Below are positions 15,521-23,269 of a DNA stretch of 27,267 nt, in pieces. The first letter of the stretch is position 1. Each line of letters opens with the position of its first letter. The DNA comes from Synergistaceae bacterium (GTDB taxonomy: Bacteria; Synergistota; Synergistia; Synergistales; Synergistaceae), in assembly GCA_012513245.1 (NCBI GenBank), contig JAAZCN010000108.1, forward strand, positions 1-27,267. Reading direction: 5' to 3'. The position numbers were made by a program, and so were the translations under genes. The notes under the pieces were generated by a model. The model saw nothing but the letters and a program-made list of their open reading frames with translations, was not told the DNA's origin and ran no database searches.

Positions 15521-16284
15521 CCGATAAGATCCTCTCTGTCAAAAACCTGTCTATAAACTTTGGAGGGCTAAAGGCACTCGATGATGTCAGTTTTGATATC
15601 GGCCGCCAGGAGATCCTTGGATTACTTGGCCCTAACGGAGCGGGTAAAACCACCTGTTTCAACATGATCTCAGGAGTTTACGAACCGACATCAGGAGAGA
15701 TATACCTTAACGGCAAACGGACTGACGGGCTGACCGCCCATCAGATGGCCGCACTGGGAGTGGGAAGAACTTTCCAGGTCGTTAAACCCTTCCGCGGTCT
15801 TACTGTCGAAGAAAATATCATCGTCTCGCTTGGGATGCCTCACTACAAAAATTTCTTCCGTTCTTGCAAATTCTGGAATACTAAAGCCAATAAAAAAGCT
15901 GCGGAGAAGATCCTTAAAACAGTCGGTCTCGAGCAGGAGACATCCACAAAAGCAGGACTCCTTCCATTGGGAAACCTGCGCAAACTCGAGATAGCAAGAG
16001 CCCTTGCCCTATACCCCACTCTCCTACTTCTTGACGAATGCTTCTCCGGACTGAGGCACGAAGAGATTCTGGTCATCGAAAATCTTATCAGGCATATCAG
16101 GGAACAGGGTGTTTCCATACTTCTTATCGAACACAACATGCGCGTTGCAATGGGATTATCCGATCGTGTTGTCGTACTGGACCACGGCAGAAAACTCGCT
16201 GAAGGCACACCTTCCGAAGTCTCTGCCGATCCTGAAGTTATCGAAGCTTATCTGGGAAAAGGAGCGAATACTGATGTTGCTTGA
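15517..16284 (+). CDS. livG: branched-chain amino acid ABC transporter ATP-binding protein LivG
   Basis: A 255-residue ABC ATPase with Walker A GPNGAGKTT near residue 37, the LivG-specific GVGRTFQVVKPF, and Walker B LLLLDECFSG. The region expected to hold the ABC signature reads LPLGNLRKLEIARAL rather than the usual YGxQRRLEIARAL, and DECFSG replaces the common DEPxxG, so both are unusual variants. It powers the LivHM pore together with LivF. TTG 15517 is preceded by AAGGAGGGG (15500-15508) at good spacing. It overlaps livM by 4 bp and livF by 11 bp, indicating translational coupling. Confidence 0.92.
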   Translation: MTDKILSVKNLSINFGGLKALDDVSFDIGRQEILGLLGPNGAGKTTCFNMISGVYEPTSGEIYLNGKRTDGLTAHQMAALGVGRTFQVVKPFRGLTVEENIIVSLGMPHYKNFFRSCKFWNTKANKKAAEKILKTVGLEQETSTKAGLLPLGNLRKLEIARALALYPTLLLLDECFSGLRHEEILVIENLIRHIREQGVSILLIEHNMRVAMGLSDRVVVLDHGRKLAEGTPSEVSADPEVIEAYLGKGANTDVA

Positions 16285-16978
16285 GGTAAGTGACCTCTCC
16301 ATTTCATACGGAGATATTGAAGCTGTTCACGGAATAAGTTTCCACGTTGAAAAAGGTGAGCTTATATCAATAATCGGAGCTAACGGAGCCGGAAAAACAA
16401 CAACCCTCAGAGCTCTTATGGGACTGCAAAACGTAAAATCAGGCAGAATATTGTTTGATGGAACCGATATTACAGATATGCCCGCACACAAAAGAGCGAA
16501 CCTTGGAATCAGGATAGTTCCTGAGAGAGCGAGATGTTTTCCGCAGCTCTCCGTATACGAGAACCTGAGAATGGGTGTATACGGAAAATCCTCATCGCTA
16601 AAAAATGAACTCGAATACATATATGAACTTTTCCCGATACTCAGAGAGAGGAGCAATCAATATGCCAACACTCTTTCCGGAGGAGAACAGCAGCAGCTGG
16701 CCATAGCACGCGCACTTGTTTCGTCTCCAAGACTCCTCCTTGTCGACGAAGTATCTATGGGGCTTATGCCGAAACTGGTGGTACAGGTATTTGAGGTCCT
16801 CAGATCACTGAACAAAGATAAAGGACTTACTATTCTTCTTGTTGAACAGAATGCCCTCTCATCTTTAAAAATTTCAGACAGAGGATACGTTCTGGAAACA
16901 GGAAACATAGAGATAGATGGGCTTTCGACAGACCTCATAAATGACGACAGAGTAAAAGAAGCATATCTCGGTTCATAA
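16274..16978 (+). CDS. livF: branched-chain amino acid ABC transporter ATP-binding protein LivF
   Basis: A 234-residue ABC ATPase with Walker A GANGAGKTT, the LivF-typical RIVPERARCFPQLSVYENL, ABC signature LSGGEQQQLAIARAL and Walker B LLLVDEVSMGL. It is the second nucleotide-binding subunit of the branched-chain amino acid importer. ATG 16274 fits the AAAAGGAG at 16257-16264 and the expected LivF length; upstream in-frame ATGs lie inside livG. The livG TGA is at 16282-16284. Confidence 0.93.
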   Translation: MLLEVSDLSISYGDIEAVHGISFHVEKGELISIIGANGAGKTTTLRALMGLQNVKSGRILFDGTDITDMPAHKRANLGIRIVPERARCFPQLSVYENLRMGVYGKSSSLKNELEYIYELFPILRERSNQYANTLSGGEQQQLAIARALVSSPRLLLVDEVSMGLMPKLVVQVFEVLRSLNKDKGLTILLVEQNALSSLKISDRGYVLETGNIEIDGLSTDLINDDRVKEAYLGS

Positions 16979-17039
16979 AACAGTGCATTTTGACAGACCA
17001 TTAAATGGAATGTCTGACCAATTAAAAGGAGGAGTCACA

Positions 17040-18197
17040 ATGTGTAAATTCTTCAAATCTATTGCGCTTGTTTCATGTCTGGCAATTCTTTGCTTCTGTG
17101 GAACCGCATTTGCTGCAGAGACCATAAAGATCGGCATGCTTACTCCACTCACGGGATTTGCTGCGTCAGACGGGTTCAGTGCCTATGAATCGGTCAAACT
17201 GGCACTTGAAAAAGTCAATGCTGAGGGCGGAGTCCTTGGAAAAAAGGTTGAACTGATATGCTACGATGACGCTGCAGATCCAAAGCAATCAGTACCTCTG
17301 GCACACAAACTTATCGGGCAAGACAAGATAGTTGCATTCGTAGCCGGCTCATACAGCTTTCCCACCCGCGCTGTTTCTACCATTTTCAACGACTATGAGA
17401 TCCCGCTGGTATCAGCATATGCTCTGCATCCTGACATCACTAAGGGCGACTTCACATTCAGAAACGGCTTCCTCGGTACAGTAGAGGGAAAAGGCGCTGC
17501 TTACACGGCAGTGACCCTTCTAAAGGCCAAAAAGATCGCTCTGATAGTGAGCGACAATGACTTCGGAACAACTCTGACACAGGGATTTGAACAATTTATA
17601 AAAAATCATCCACAAGCAAAAATTGTGTCTCATCAGAAATATCCAATGAGCGAAAAGGATTTTAAACCATATCTGTCAAAAATGAGGGCTACAAACCCTG
17701 ATGCTCTATTCTTCAGTGGATATTATTTCCAGGTAGGTCCGGCAATGAAACAGGCCCAGGAGATGGGAATAAAGGTCCAGTTTATAGGGGAAGAGGGTGC
17801 TGACTCTCCTAAAACGATCGAGATCGCAGGTGACGCTGCTGAAGGTTTCATAATGGTCACAAACCTTAACAGAGATGACAAGCGTCAATTCGTTCAGGAA
17901 TTTTTGAAAAAATACAGAGAGCGCCACAAGATCGAACCTGACATGGTCGGTGCATCAGCCTATGACGCATTCATGCTCCTTGCCAACGCCATCAAAGAGG
18001 CAAATACAACTAACGGACCTGCTGTCGCCAAAGCACTGGCAAAAACAGCAAATTATGATGGACTCACAGGACTCATTAAGGGATTCACACCTGAGGGAGA
18101 AGTTGTCAAACCTGTTCAGGTCCAGATCGTCAAGAAAGGTCTTTTCCGTTATTACGGTGTCATAACAGACCCGGATCTCATTACCCCGGGCAAGTAA
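17040..18197 (+). CDS. livK: branched-chain amino acid ABC transporter substrate-binding protein LivK
   Basis: A 385-residue exported binding protein of the Peripla_BP_6 (Leu/Ile/Val-binding) family. The signal peptide has basic residues, a hydrophobic core and a likely signal peptidase I cut at AFA-AE (about residue 25); no lipobox is seen. The mature part starts TIKIGMLTPLTGFAA, followed by ALEKVNAEGGVLGKKVEL, as in LivJ/LivK. It delivers ligand to LivHM in the periplasm. AAAAGGAGGAG upstream of ATG 17040 is the strongest ribosome binding site of the operon, fitting the high level needed for a binding protein. The exact ligand (branched-chain amino acid, other amino acid or amide) is not decided by sequence. 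Confidence 0.92.
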   Translation: MCKFFKSIALVSCLAILCFCGTAFAAETIKIGMLTPLTGFAASDGFSAYESVKLALEKVNAEGGVLGKKVELICYDDAADPKQSVPLAHKLIGQDKIVAFVAGSYSFPTRAVSTIFNDYEIPLVSAYALHPDITKGDFTFRNGFLGTVEGKGAAYTAVTLLKAKKIALIVSDNDFGTTLTQGFEQFIKNHPQAKIVSHQKYPMSEKDFKPYLSKMRATNPDALFFSGYYFQVGPAMKQAQEMGIKVQFIGEEGADSPKTIEIAGDAAEGFIMVTNLNRDDKRQFVQEFLKKYRERHKIEPDMVGASAYDAFMLLANAIKEANTTNGPAVAKALAKTANYDGLTGLIKGFTPEGEVVKPVQVQIVKKGLFRYYGVITDPDLITPGK

Positions 18198-18225
18198 AAT
18201 CTATTTATTATTCAATCGAGTCAGT

Positions 18226-18257
18226 AAAGAGCCGGTCTCTCTTGAGGCCGGCTCTTT
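18226..18257. terminator. bidirectional intrinsic terminator between livK and sdaAA
   Basis: AAAGAGCCGG (18226-18235) pairs with CCGGCTCTTT (18248-18257), a 10-bp stem with a 12-nt loop, 28 bp after livK and 2 bp past the sdaAA stop. The A/T ends supply a short T-run on both strands, so it can end both convergent units. Confidence 0.88.
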
Positions 18258-18258
18258 A

Positions 18259-19137
18259 TCATTTTCTCTTTTTGCCCATATCTTTTATTAGCGCCTTTGC
18301 GGTCGGTGTCACTGCAAGACCTCCCTTTGAGGTCTCGCGGAGCGATGGAGGTATCGATCTTCCGATCTGTCCCATCGCATCTATGACTTCATCTGCCGGT
18401 ATCAGCGAGGTGATCCCGGCAAGTGCCATGTCGGCAGCAAGTGCGCCCACAGCCACAAGAAGACCGTTCCTCTTTATGCAGGGAGACTCTACTAGCCCCC
18501 CAACAGGATCACAGACCAGTCCAAGTACGGACTTCAGGGTCAGAGCAACAGCATTTGATACCGCTGTACATGTGCCTCCCTGAAGGTAGACAAGCGCAGC
18601 AGATCCCATAGCGGCAGCTGCCCCACACTCTGCCTGGCACCCTCCCTCAGCACCGGCAAGAGTAGCCCTCGCAGCGATTATCTCACCGACAGCTCCCGCA
18701 ACGATGAGCGCTCTGGTAAGCTCTTTATCTATATCTTCGTTCCCTTTCCCGTAAAATTCCTCCCATGCAAAGAGCACCCCCGGCAATATACCGCAGCTCC
18801 CTGCCGTAGGTGCTGCAACGATCCTTCCCATTGAGGCGTTGTACGTCGCAACTTCAAGAGCTATGGCAGATGCCCTCAACATAAAACCGCCACACATGCC
18901 GTTTTTTTTCGAATACTCTCTGATAAGCGGACCGGTGTTCGGTACGAATCTGCATGGGTTGGTGTTGTTGCTCGCCTCTTCGGCAGAGCGGCGCATGTCT
19001 TTGAGCCTTGACGATATCAGATCGAATATTTGATCTGCGGGAACTCCTGTGGCCTCTGAGTCCACTTTCAGAACTGCTTCAGGCAGATCCATCTCCCGCT
19101 CATCGGCCAGCTTGATCAGATCCCGCAATGATCTCAT
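18259..19137 (-). CDS. sdaAA: L-serine ammonia-lyase, iron-sulfur type, alpha subunit
   Basis: A 292-residue alpha subunit of the oxygen-sensitive [4Fe-4S] serine dehydratase, which converts L-serine to pyruvate and ammonia. Signatures include GMCGGFMLRASAIALEVATYNASMG, AAPTAGSCGILPGVLFAWEEFYG, EGGCQAECGAAAAMGSAALV and DPVGGLVESPCIKRN; the cysteines in the last three are the likely cluster ligands. ATG 19137 has a GGGGGTGGTC-type site just upstream, and the start overlaps the sdaAB stop (ATGA), giving an sdaAB-sdaAA operon. In an amino-acid fermenter this is a catabolic route to pyruvate. Confidence 0.93.
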   Translation of the reverse strand: MRSLRDLIKLADEREMDLPEAVLKVDSEATGVPADQIFDLISSRLKDMRRSAEEASNNTNPCRFVPNTGPLIREYSKKNGMCGGFMLRASAIALEVATYNASMGRIVAAPTAGSCGILPGVLFAWEEFYGKGNEDIDKELTRALIVAGAVGEIIAARATLAGAEGGCQAECGAAAAMGSAALVYLQGGTCTAVSNAVALTLKSVLGLVCDPVGGLVESPCIKRNGLLVAVGALAADMALAGITSLIPADEVIDAMGQIGRSIPPSLRETSKGGLAVTPTAKALIKDMGKKRK

Positions 19138-19802
19138 AAGACCACCCCCGGTATTGAAATGACCCTTACAATCGCATCGTGCACAGATTCTATCTCTTCA
19201 GGCCTCACCGCTGATTCATTACTGTCAAGCTCAAGGACCATTGTGGCCAGACCGCCCATTGAGTCCCTGTGAAGCTTCATCGTTGCTATATTGATTTCAT
19301 GAGAAGAAAGGTAAGTTGTTACTGCTCCCACAACTCCGTGGACATCCCTGTTCATTATGATTATCACAGGCAAGACACAGGATACATCTACTTCAAAGCC
19401 ATCCAACTCCTGCAGCGATACTGCTCCTCCCCCAAGAGAGGCTGCTGTCGCATCCATCCTTTTTCCCCCATCGTTCCATATCTCTATCCTCACTGAATTG
19501 GGATGGGCTCCCTCCGGATCCTCTTCATAAAATTCGAAATTCATTCCCGATTTGAGGGCAAGCTCTATTCCTTCACGTACCGCGGGATCGTCAGGTGCAT
19601 ATCCCAGCAATCCTGCCAGCAGGGCCCTATCTGTGCCATGCCCCTCTCCTGTGGTGGCGAAACTTCCCCGCATAAAAATATTAGCATTTTTTACTTCTTC
19701 GCCCCAGCACAGCCTTACTATCCTTCCGATGCGCACAGCACCGGCTGTATGGCTCGAAGAAGGTCCTATCATGACCGGACCGATGATATCCCACACAGGC
19801 AT
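19134..19802 (-). CDS. sdaAB: L-serine ammonia-lyase, iron-sulfur type, beta subunit
   Basis: A 222-residue beta subunit. The N-terminus WDIIGPVMIGPSSSHTAGAVRIG is the family mark, and the C-terminal 70 residues form an ACT domain (PVIIIMNRDVHGVVGAVTTYLSSHEINIATMKL), a possible effector-binding site. ATG 19802 is chosen because GGGGGAG lies 5 bp upstream; an in-frame TTG at 19820 has no such site. It is the first gene of the two-gene unit on the minus strand. Confidence 0.93.
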   Translation of the reverse strand: MPVWDIIGPVMIGPSSSHTAGAVRIGRIVRLCWGEEVKNANIFMRGSFATTGEGHGTDRALLAGLLGYAPDDPAVREGIELALKSGMNFEFYEEDPEGAHPNSVRIEIWNDGGKRMDATAASLGGGAVSLQELDGFEVDVSCVLPVIIIMNRDVHGVVGAVTTYLSSHEINIATMKLHRDSMGGLATMVLELDSNESAVRPEEIESVHDAIVRVISIPGVVL

Positions 19803-20127
19803 TGACACTCCCCCTGTCAAAACTTATAAGATCACCCAAACGACCTAATTGTAACAGCAACCGGTTCTATTCATCAAAAGAATTGAATACACTTTTTCTA
19901 TCTGCTATTGACACTTTAAAAAATAAGAGTATGATTCCTCAGGACATAATTAATCAAATCTATATTATTGAGCTTATCAGGTTCACTTATCGAGAAGAAA
20001 ATGAACTTTTTTCACATTTACCTTATAGATAAATAGTTAACAAGCTCTATTTTCAAAATACTTATTGATATAAATCAACATTAGTTGATTTATTAATACA
20101 AAACTAAATCACAGGAGGATAAATATT
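19803..20127. other. divergent intergenic region between sdaAB and lysW
   Basis: An AT-rich 325-bp gap that must hold promoters for both directions. A 76-codon frame at 19802-20032 on the plus strand has no recognisable family and no ribosome binding site, so it is not called. The only clear signal is the palindrome at 20070-20093. No clean sigma70 pair was found for the sdaAB side. Confidence 0.6.
20065..20094 (+). promoter_or_regulatory. candidate lysW promoter with embedded palindromic operator
   Basis: A perfect inverted repeat, arms ATAAATCAAC (20070-20079) and GTTGATTTAT (20084-20093) with an ATTA centre, lies 34 bp before the lysW start. A TTGATA (20065-20070) and a weak TTTATT (20089-20094), 18 bp apart, could be the -35 and -10, which would put the palindrome in the spacer, a common repressor position. 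It does not resemble the ArgR box. Confidence 0.45.
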
Positions 20128-20295
20128 ATGACTGCTACATGTACTGTTTGCGAAGCACAGGTGGATCTGCCAAACAATTGCTGTGAGGGTGAGCTTCTAG
20201 TCTGCGGGGACTGTGGGACTGAGCTTGAGGTGATCGCACTTGATCCAATCACGGTAGAAGAGGCCCCTCAGGTCCAGGAGGACTGGGGAGAGTAG
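20128..20295 (+). CDS. lysW: amino-group carrier protein LysW
   Basis: A 55-residue acidic protein. Cys5, Cys8, Cys26 and Cys29 form a zinc-ribbon pattern (CTVC and CGDC), and the last five residues are EDWGE, the diagnostic LysW tail whose C-terminal Glu is the attachment point for the substrate amino group. LysW protects the alpha-amino group of 2-aminoadipate (lysine route) or glutamate (ornithine/arginine route) and presents intermediates to LysX, LysZ, LysY, LysJ and LysK. AGGAGG (20113-20118) lies 9 bp before the ATG. The lysX start follows after 2 bp. Its size makes it easy to miss in annotation. Confidence 0.95.
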   Translation: MTATCTVCEAQVDLPNNCCEGELLVCGDCGTELEVIALDPITVEEAPQVQEDWGE

Positions 20296-20297
20296 CC

Positions 20298-21140
20298 TTG
20301 GCTATACTGCGCATACTATTTACAAGGCTTCGGGTCGAAGAGAAACTTCTGCGTGAAGCAGCTGAAAAGCAAAATATACCCTGCGAACTGCAGAACGTTT
20401 CCAACATATGGTACGGAGACAGACCTTTCTGCAGCCCTGATGATGTCGTGCTTGCAAGATGTGTTTCTCACAACCAGAATGAAGCTGTGGCTCAGATATT
20501 GGAATCACAGGGGATAAGAGTGGTAAATCACTCATCTGTCATGGCGGTCTGCGGAAACAAACTGAACACAAGCATAGCTCTTGCAAAAGCAGGTATCGCC
20601 CAGCCAAAGTTCAGAACAGCATTTACTCCCGAAGCAGCTATTGAGGCACTTGAAGACCTGGGTTATCCGGCCGTATGCAAGCCTGTAAGCGGAAGCTGGG
20701 GAAGACTGCTGGCCAAGATCAATGACCGTGAGGCAGCAGAAACAGTCTTCGAGCATAAATCGATGCTTGGGGCGATCCACAACACCTTTTACATTCAGGA
20801 ATACATCGAAAAAGGTGATTATGACGTCAGGGCTTTCGTTGTCAATGGGGATCCTATATGCGCGATCACCAGGAAAAGCAGCCACTGGATAACGAACACA
20901 GCAAGAGGCGGAATTGCCTCTAACCTTCCTCTGGACGATGAGGTCAGATCCTTACTGAAGTCTGTACAGAGGGTGATCGGCGGAGAATTTCTAGCGGTCG
21001 ATCTCTTCAGAAAAGACGGCAGATGGCTGGTCAATGAGGTCAACGACGGAGGAGAGTTCAGAAATTCGATAGAACCTACAGGAACAGATATACCTGCGGC
21101 AGTGGTAAAGGCTGCATGGGAGAGGAGACCCTGCTTATGA
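20298..21140 (+). CDS. lysX: LysW:2-aminoadipate/glutamate ligase LysX (ATP-grasp)
   Basis: A 280-residue ATP-grasp (RimK-like) ligase. VCKPVSGSWGRLLAKI is the nucleotide-binding loop region, YIEKGDYDVRAFVVNG and VNEVNDGGEFRNSIE carry the metal-binding acidic residues. It joins the alpha-amino group of 2-aminoadipate or glutamate to the LysW C-terminal Glu with ATP. The TTG start follows GGGGAG (20285-20290) inside the end of lysW, so the two genes are probably coupled. Which substrate is used (LysX versus ArgX) is not decided here, and no homocitrate synthase genes are nearby. Confidence 0.92.
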   Translation: MAILRILFTRLRVEEKLLREAAEKQNIPCELQNVSNIWYGDRPFCSPDDVVLARCVSHNQNEAVAQILESQGIRVVNHSSVMAVCGNKLNTSIALAKAGIAQPKFRTAFTPEAAIEALEDLGYPAVCKPVSGSWGRLLAKINDREAAETVFEHKSMLGAIHNTFYIQEYIEKGDYDVRAFVVNGDPICAITRKSSHWITNTARGGIASNLPLDDEVRSLLKSVQRVIGGEFLAVDLFRKDGRWLVNEVNDGGEFRNSIEPTGTDIPAAVVKAAWERRPCL

Positions 21141-21256
21141 AAAATATAATGAGGAGAAACTTTATAAATTCCAAACAGGTGTCAGAAAATAAATGCAAGC
21201 ACGGGATAAAACGTGGTTGTACAATGGGCCGTTTGCTTTTGCAGTATAGTCAGTAA
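21137..21256 (+). CDS. possible 39-codon Lys/Arg-rich leader peptide between lysX and lysY
   Basis: An ATG overlapping the lysX stop (ATGA at 21137-21140) opens a 39-codon frame ending at TAA 21254-21256. GAGGAG (21122-21127) lies 9 bp upstream. Nine of 39 residues are Lys or Arg, with MRR near residue 6 and KCKHGIKR near residue 20. It has no known homology. An intrinsic terminator starts 30 bp after its stop, so it could be an attenuation leader sensing lysine or arginine. It could also be a chance frame. Confidence 0.4.
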   Translation: MKNIMRRNFINSKQVSENKCKHGIKRGCTMGRLLLQYSQ

Positions 21257-21286
21257 CAGTGATTTGCGACATTCTGTAAAGACCGG

Positions 21287-21315
21287 CCCGCTGCCTGAAG
21301 AGGAGCGGGTTTTTT
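21287..21315 (+). terminator. intrinsic terminator or attenuator in the lysX-lysY gap
   Basis: CCCGCT (21287-21292) pairs with AGCGGG (21304-21309), followed by TTTTTT (21310-21315), 35 bp before the lysY start. CGGCCC (21284-21289), which overlaps the 5' arm, can instead pair with GGGCCG (21226-21231), giving a possible antiterminator. It either ends the lysWX transcript or controls read-through into lysYZJK. Confidence 0.8.
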
Positions 21316-21349
21316 GTTGGACGTAAATTATAAATGGGAGGAACCGAAA

Positions 21350-22399
21350 ATGAATAGAAAAATACCTGTGATCATATGGGGAGCTACGGGATTTACAGGA
21401 GGAGAGCTGTTAAGGATAATCGCACGCCACCCTTACATGGAAGTCGCCGGCGCCGTTTCCGGAAGCAAAGCCGGAACACCGATCGGAGCTGTCCACCCGC
21501 ACCTGCGTTTCGCTTATCAGGATGTTAATTTTATCTCCCCTGATGAAGGAGGAGAGACCGAAGCTGATCTAGTCTTCCTGGCGCTGCCCCACAAGGTCGC
21601 TGCCGAAACAGCCAAGAAAAGGTTATCAACGGGACAGAAGGTCGTCGACCTTTCCGCCGATTTCAGGCTCAAAGACCATGAACAGTATAAAAGGTGGTAT
21701 GAGACAGAGCATCCCTGCCCTGAACTGCTGAAAGAAGCAGTCTACGGACTTCCTGAACTGCACAGGTCGGAAATGGCGGATGCAAGGCTGATCTCCGGTG
21801 TCGGGTGCAACGCAACATCAGCCATCTTTGCACTGCTCCCTTTTACAAAGGCCGGTCTTATTGAAAATGCGAGGATCGAATGCAGGGTCGGATCTTCCGA
21901 AGGAGGAGCCGGTGCAAAAGAAGGAAGCTCTCATTCGCTTCGGAGCAGATCACTCAGGGTGGTCTCCCCTTTCCTGCACAGACACATGGCGGAAGTGGTC
22001 CAGGAGCTCTCGCTGCCCGAAGAGAACATCAGCATGACTGTAACAGCCGTTGAACTTGTAAGAGGAATACAGTGCATAGCTCACGTAACACTTAATCAGA
22101 CATTAAGAGAAGCTGATATCTGGAAGCTATATCGTGCGGGGTGGTCTAATGAGCCGTTCGTATCCGTTTCACCGGCCAAACCCGCCCATTTTCGGATCCC
22201 TGATCCGAGGTTTGTCCTCGGAAGCAACAGAGTCCTTACAGGATTTGCCCTTGCGGAAGACGGAAGGCGTGCGATCGCGGCCTCTTCAATAGACAATCTG
22301 CTTAAGGGAGCGGCGGGATCTGCGGTCCAGTCGGCAAACATAATGTGCGGTGTAGAGGAGACAGCCGGGCTTGAAATGATGCCCCTCTACCCTGCTTAA
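21350..22399 (+). CDS. lysY: LysW-linked semialdehyde-forming reductase LysY (ArgC family)
   Basis: A 349-residue NADPH-dependent reductase of the N-acetyl-gamma-glutamyl-phosphate reductase family. GATGFTGGELLRI near the N-terminus is the Rossmann loop, and SGVGCNATSAIF holds the catalytic Cys, the LysY form of the ArgC GCYPT motif. It reduces the LysW-bound acyl phosphate made by LysZ to the semialdehyde. ATG 21350 is chosen because GGGAGG (21336-21341) is 8 bp upstream; the in-frame start at 21314 would fall in the terminator T-tract. A 57-bp gap follows before lysZ. Confidence 0.92.
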   Translation: MNRKIPVIIWGATGFTGGELLRIIARHPYMEVAGAVSGSKAGTPIGAVHPHLRFAYQDVNFISPDEGGETEADLVFLALPHKVAAETAKKRLSTGQKVVDLSADFRLKDHEQYKRWYETEHPCPELLKEAVYGLPELHRSEMADARLISGVGCNATSAIFALLPFTKAGLIENARIECRVGSSEGGAGAKEGSSHSLRSRSLRVVSPFLHRHMAEVVQELSLPEENISMTVTAVELVRGIQCIAHVTLNQTLREADIWKLYRAGWSNEPFVSVSPAKPAHFRIPDPRFVLGSNRVLTGFALAEDGRRAIAASSIDNLLKGAAGSAVQSANIMCGVEETAGLEMMPLYPA

Positions 22400-22456
22400 A
22401 AGGTCAGGTCTTTTTAGGATCGGTATGCAGACCGAGAAGAAACGGAGGAGAGATGA

Positions 22457-23269
22457 TTGATCGGAGTAGTTAAGATAGGCGGCGCTGAAGGAAACGAGCT
22501 TGGGTCGCTCATGTCAGAACTTGCCACGAGGGTCACCAGAGGTGAAAAATGGGTCCTTGTACACGGAGCAAGCGGAATAATGGACAGGCTTTGCAGAGAA
22601 CGCGGGGTCGAGATCAAAATGGTAACAAGCCCTTCGGGCTACAGAAGCCGTTACGTCGGAGAGTCGGAGAGGAAACTCTTCAGGGAGGCTGCCCTCAGCT
22701 ATGGAACAAAGATACAAAATAGACTTGCTGATTTTGGAGCTTCATCCGAATTTTTGGATCCGGAGACAACAGAGGGTGTATTCGCCAACAGGAAGGACAT
22801 ACTACGGGAATATTCAGAGGGAAGAACACGTATCCTCCGCGGTAATTACAGCGGGACTATTTCTTCAGTCAGCGGAGAAAAGATCATTTCGGTCATAGAC
22901 AAGGGTCTGATACCCATACTCCCTCCGCTTGGACTTGACAGCAAATCAGGACTGTCGCTAAACATAGATGGAGACAGGCTTGCTGCCTCCGCCGCAAGCG
23001 CAATTGAGGCAGATGTCCTTGTGATCCTCTCCAACGTTCCGGGATTGATGAAGGATATAAACGACCCGAAATCACTTATAAAAAATCGTTCTTCAGAGGG
23101 TTCATGGGAAAAACTGGAAGAATATGCCGTTGGAAATATGAAGAGAAAACTGCTAGCCTGTCGTGAAGCTTTTGATCTGAATGTTCCCAATATCTACCTT
23201 GCTGACGGAAGGATCTCTGAGCCTTTGAAAAACGCAGAAATGGGGGACGGAACATGTCTGACTCTTTAA
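22457..23269 (+). CDS. lysZ: LysW-linked aminoadipate/glutamate kinase LysZ (ArgB family)
   Basis: A 270-residue amino acid kinase of the acetylglutamate kinase family. VVKIGGAEGNELG at the N-terminus is the phosphate-binding loop, NIDGDRLAASAASAIEADVLVILSNVPGL is the conserved nucleotide and catalytic region. It phosphorylates the side-chain carboxylate of LysW-bound substrate. The TTG start has GGAGG (22444-22448) 8 bp upstream; an ATG at 22453 is out of frame. It overlaps lysJ by 16 bp. Confidence 0.92.
   Translation: MIGVVKIGGAEGNELGSLMSELATRVTRGEKWVLVHGASGIMDRLCRERGVEIKMVTSPSGYRSRYVGESERKLFREAALSYGTKIQNRLADFGASSEFLDPETTEGVFANRKDILREYSEGRTRILRGNYSGTISSVSGEKIISVIDKGLIPILPPLGLDSKSGLSLNIDGDRLAASAASAIEADVLVILSNVPGLMKDINDPKSLIKNRSSEGSWEKLEEYAVGNMKRKLLACREAFDLNVPNIYLADGRISEPLKNAEMGDGTCLTL

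Noticed and set aside
19802..20032. 76-codon plus-strand frame in the sdaAB-lysW gap
   Set aside because: No ribosome binding site, no recognisable family, overlaps the sdaAB promoter region and has irregular composition.
21141..21349. T-box or lysine riboswitch ahead of lysY
   Set aside because: No T-box antiterminator sequence and no lysine riboswitch core motif could be seen; only the leader frame, a GC-rich alternative helix and a terminator are supported.
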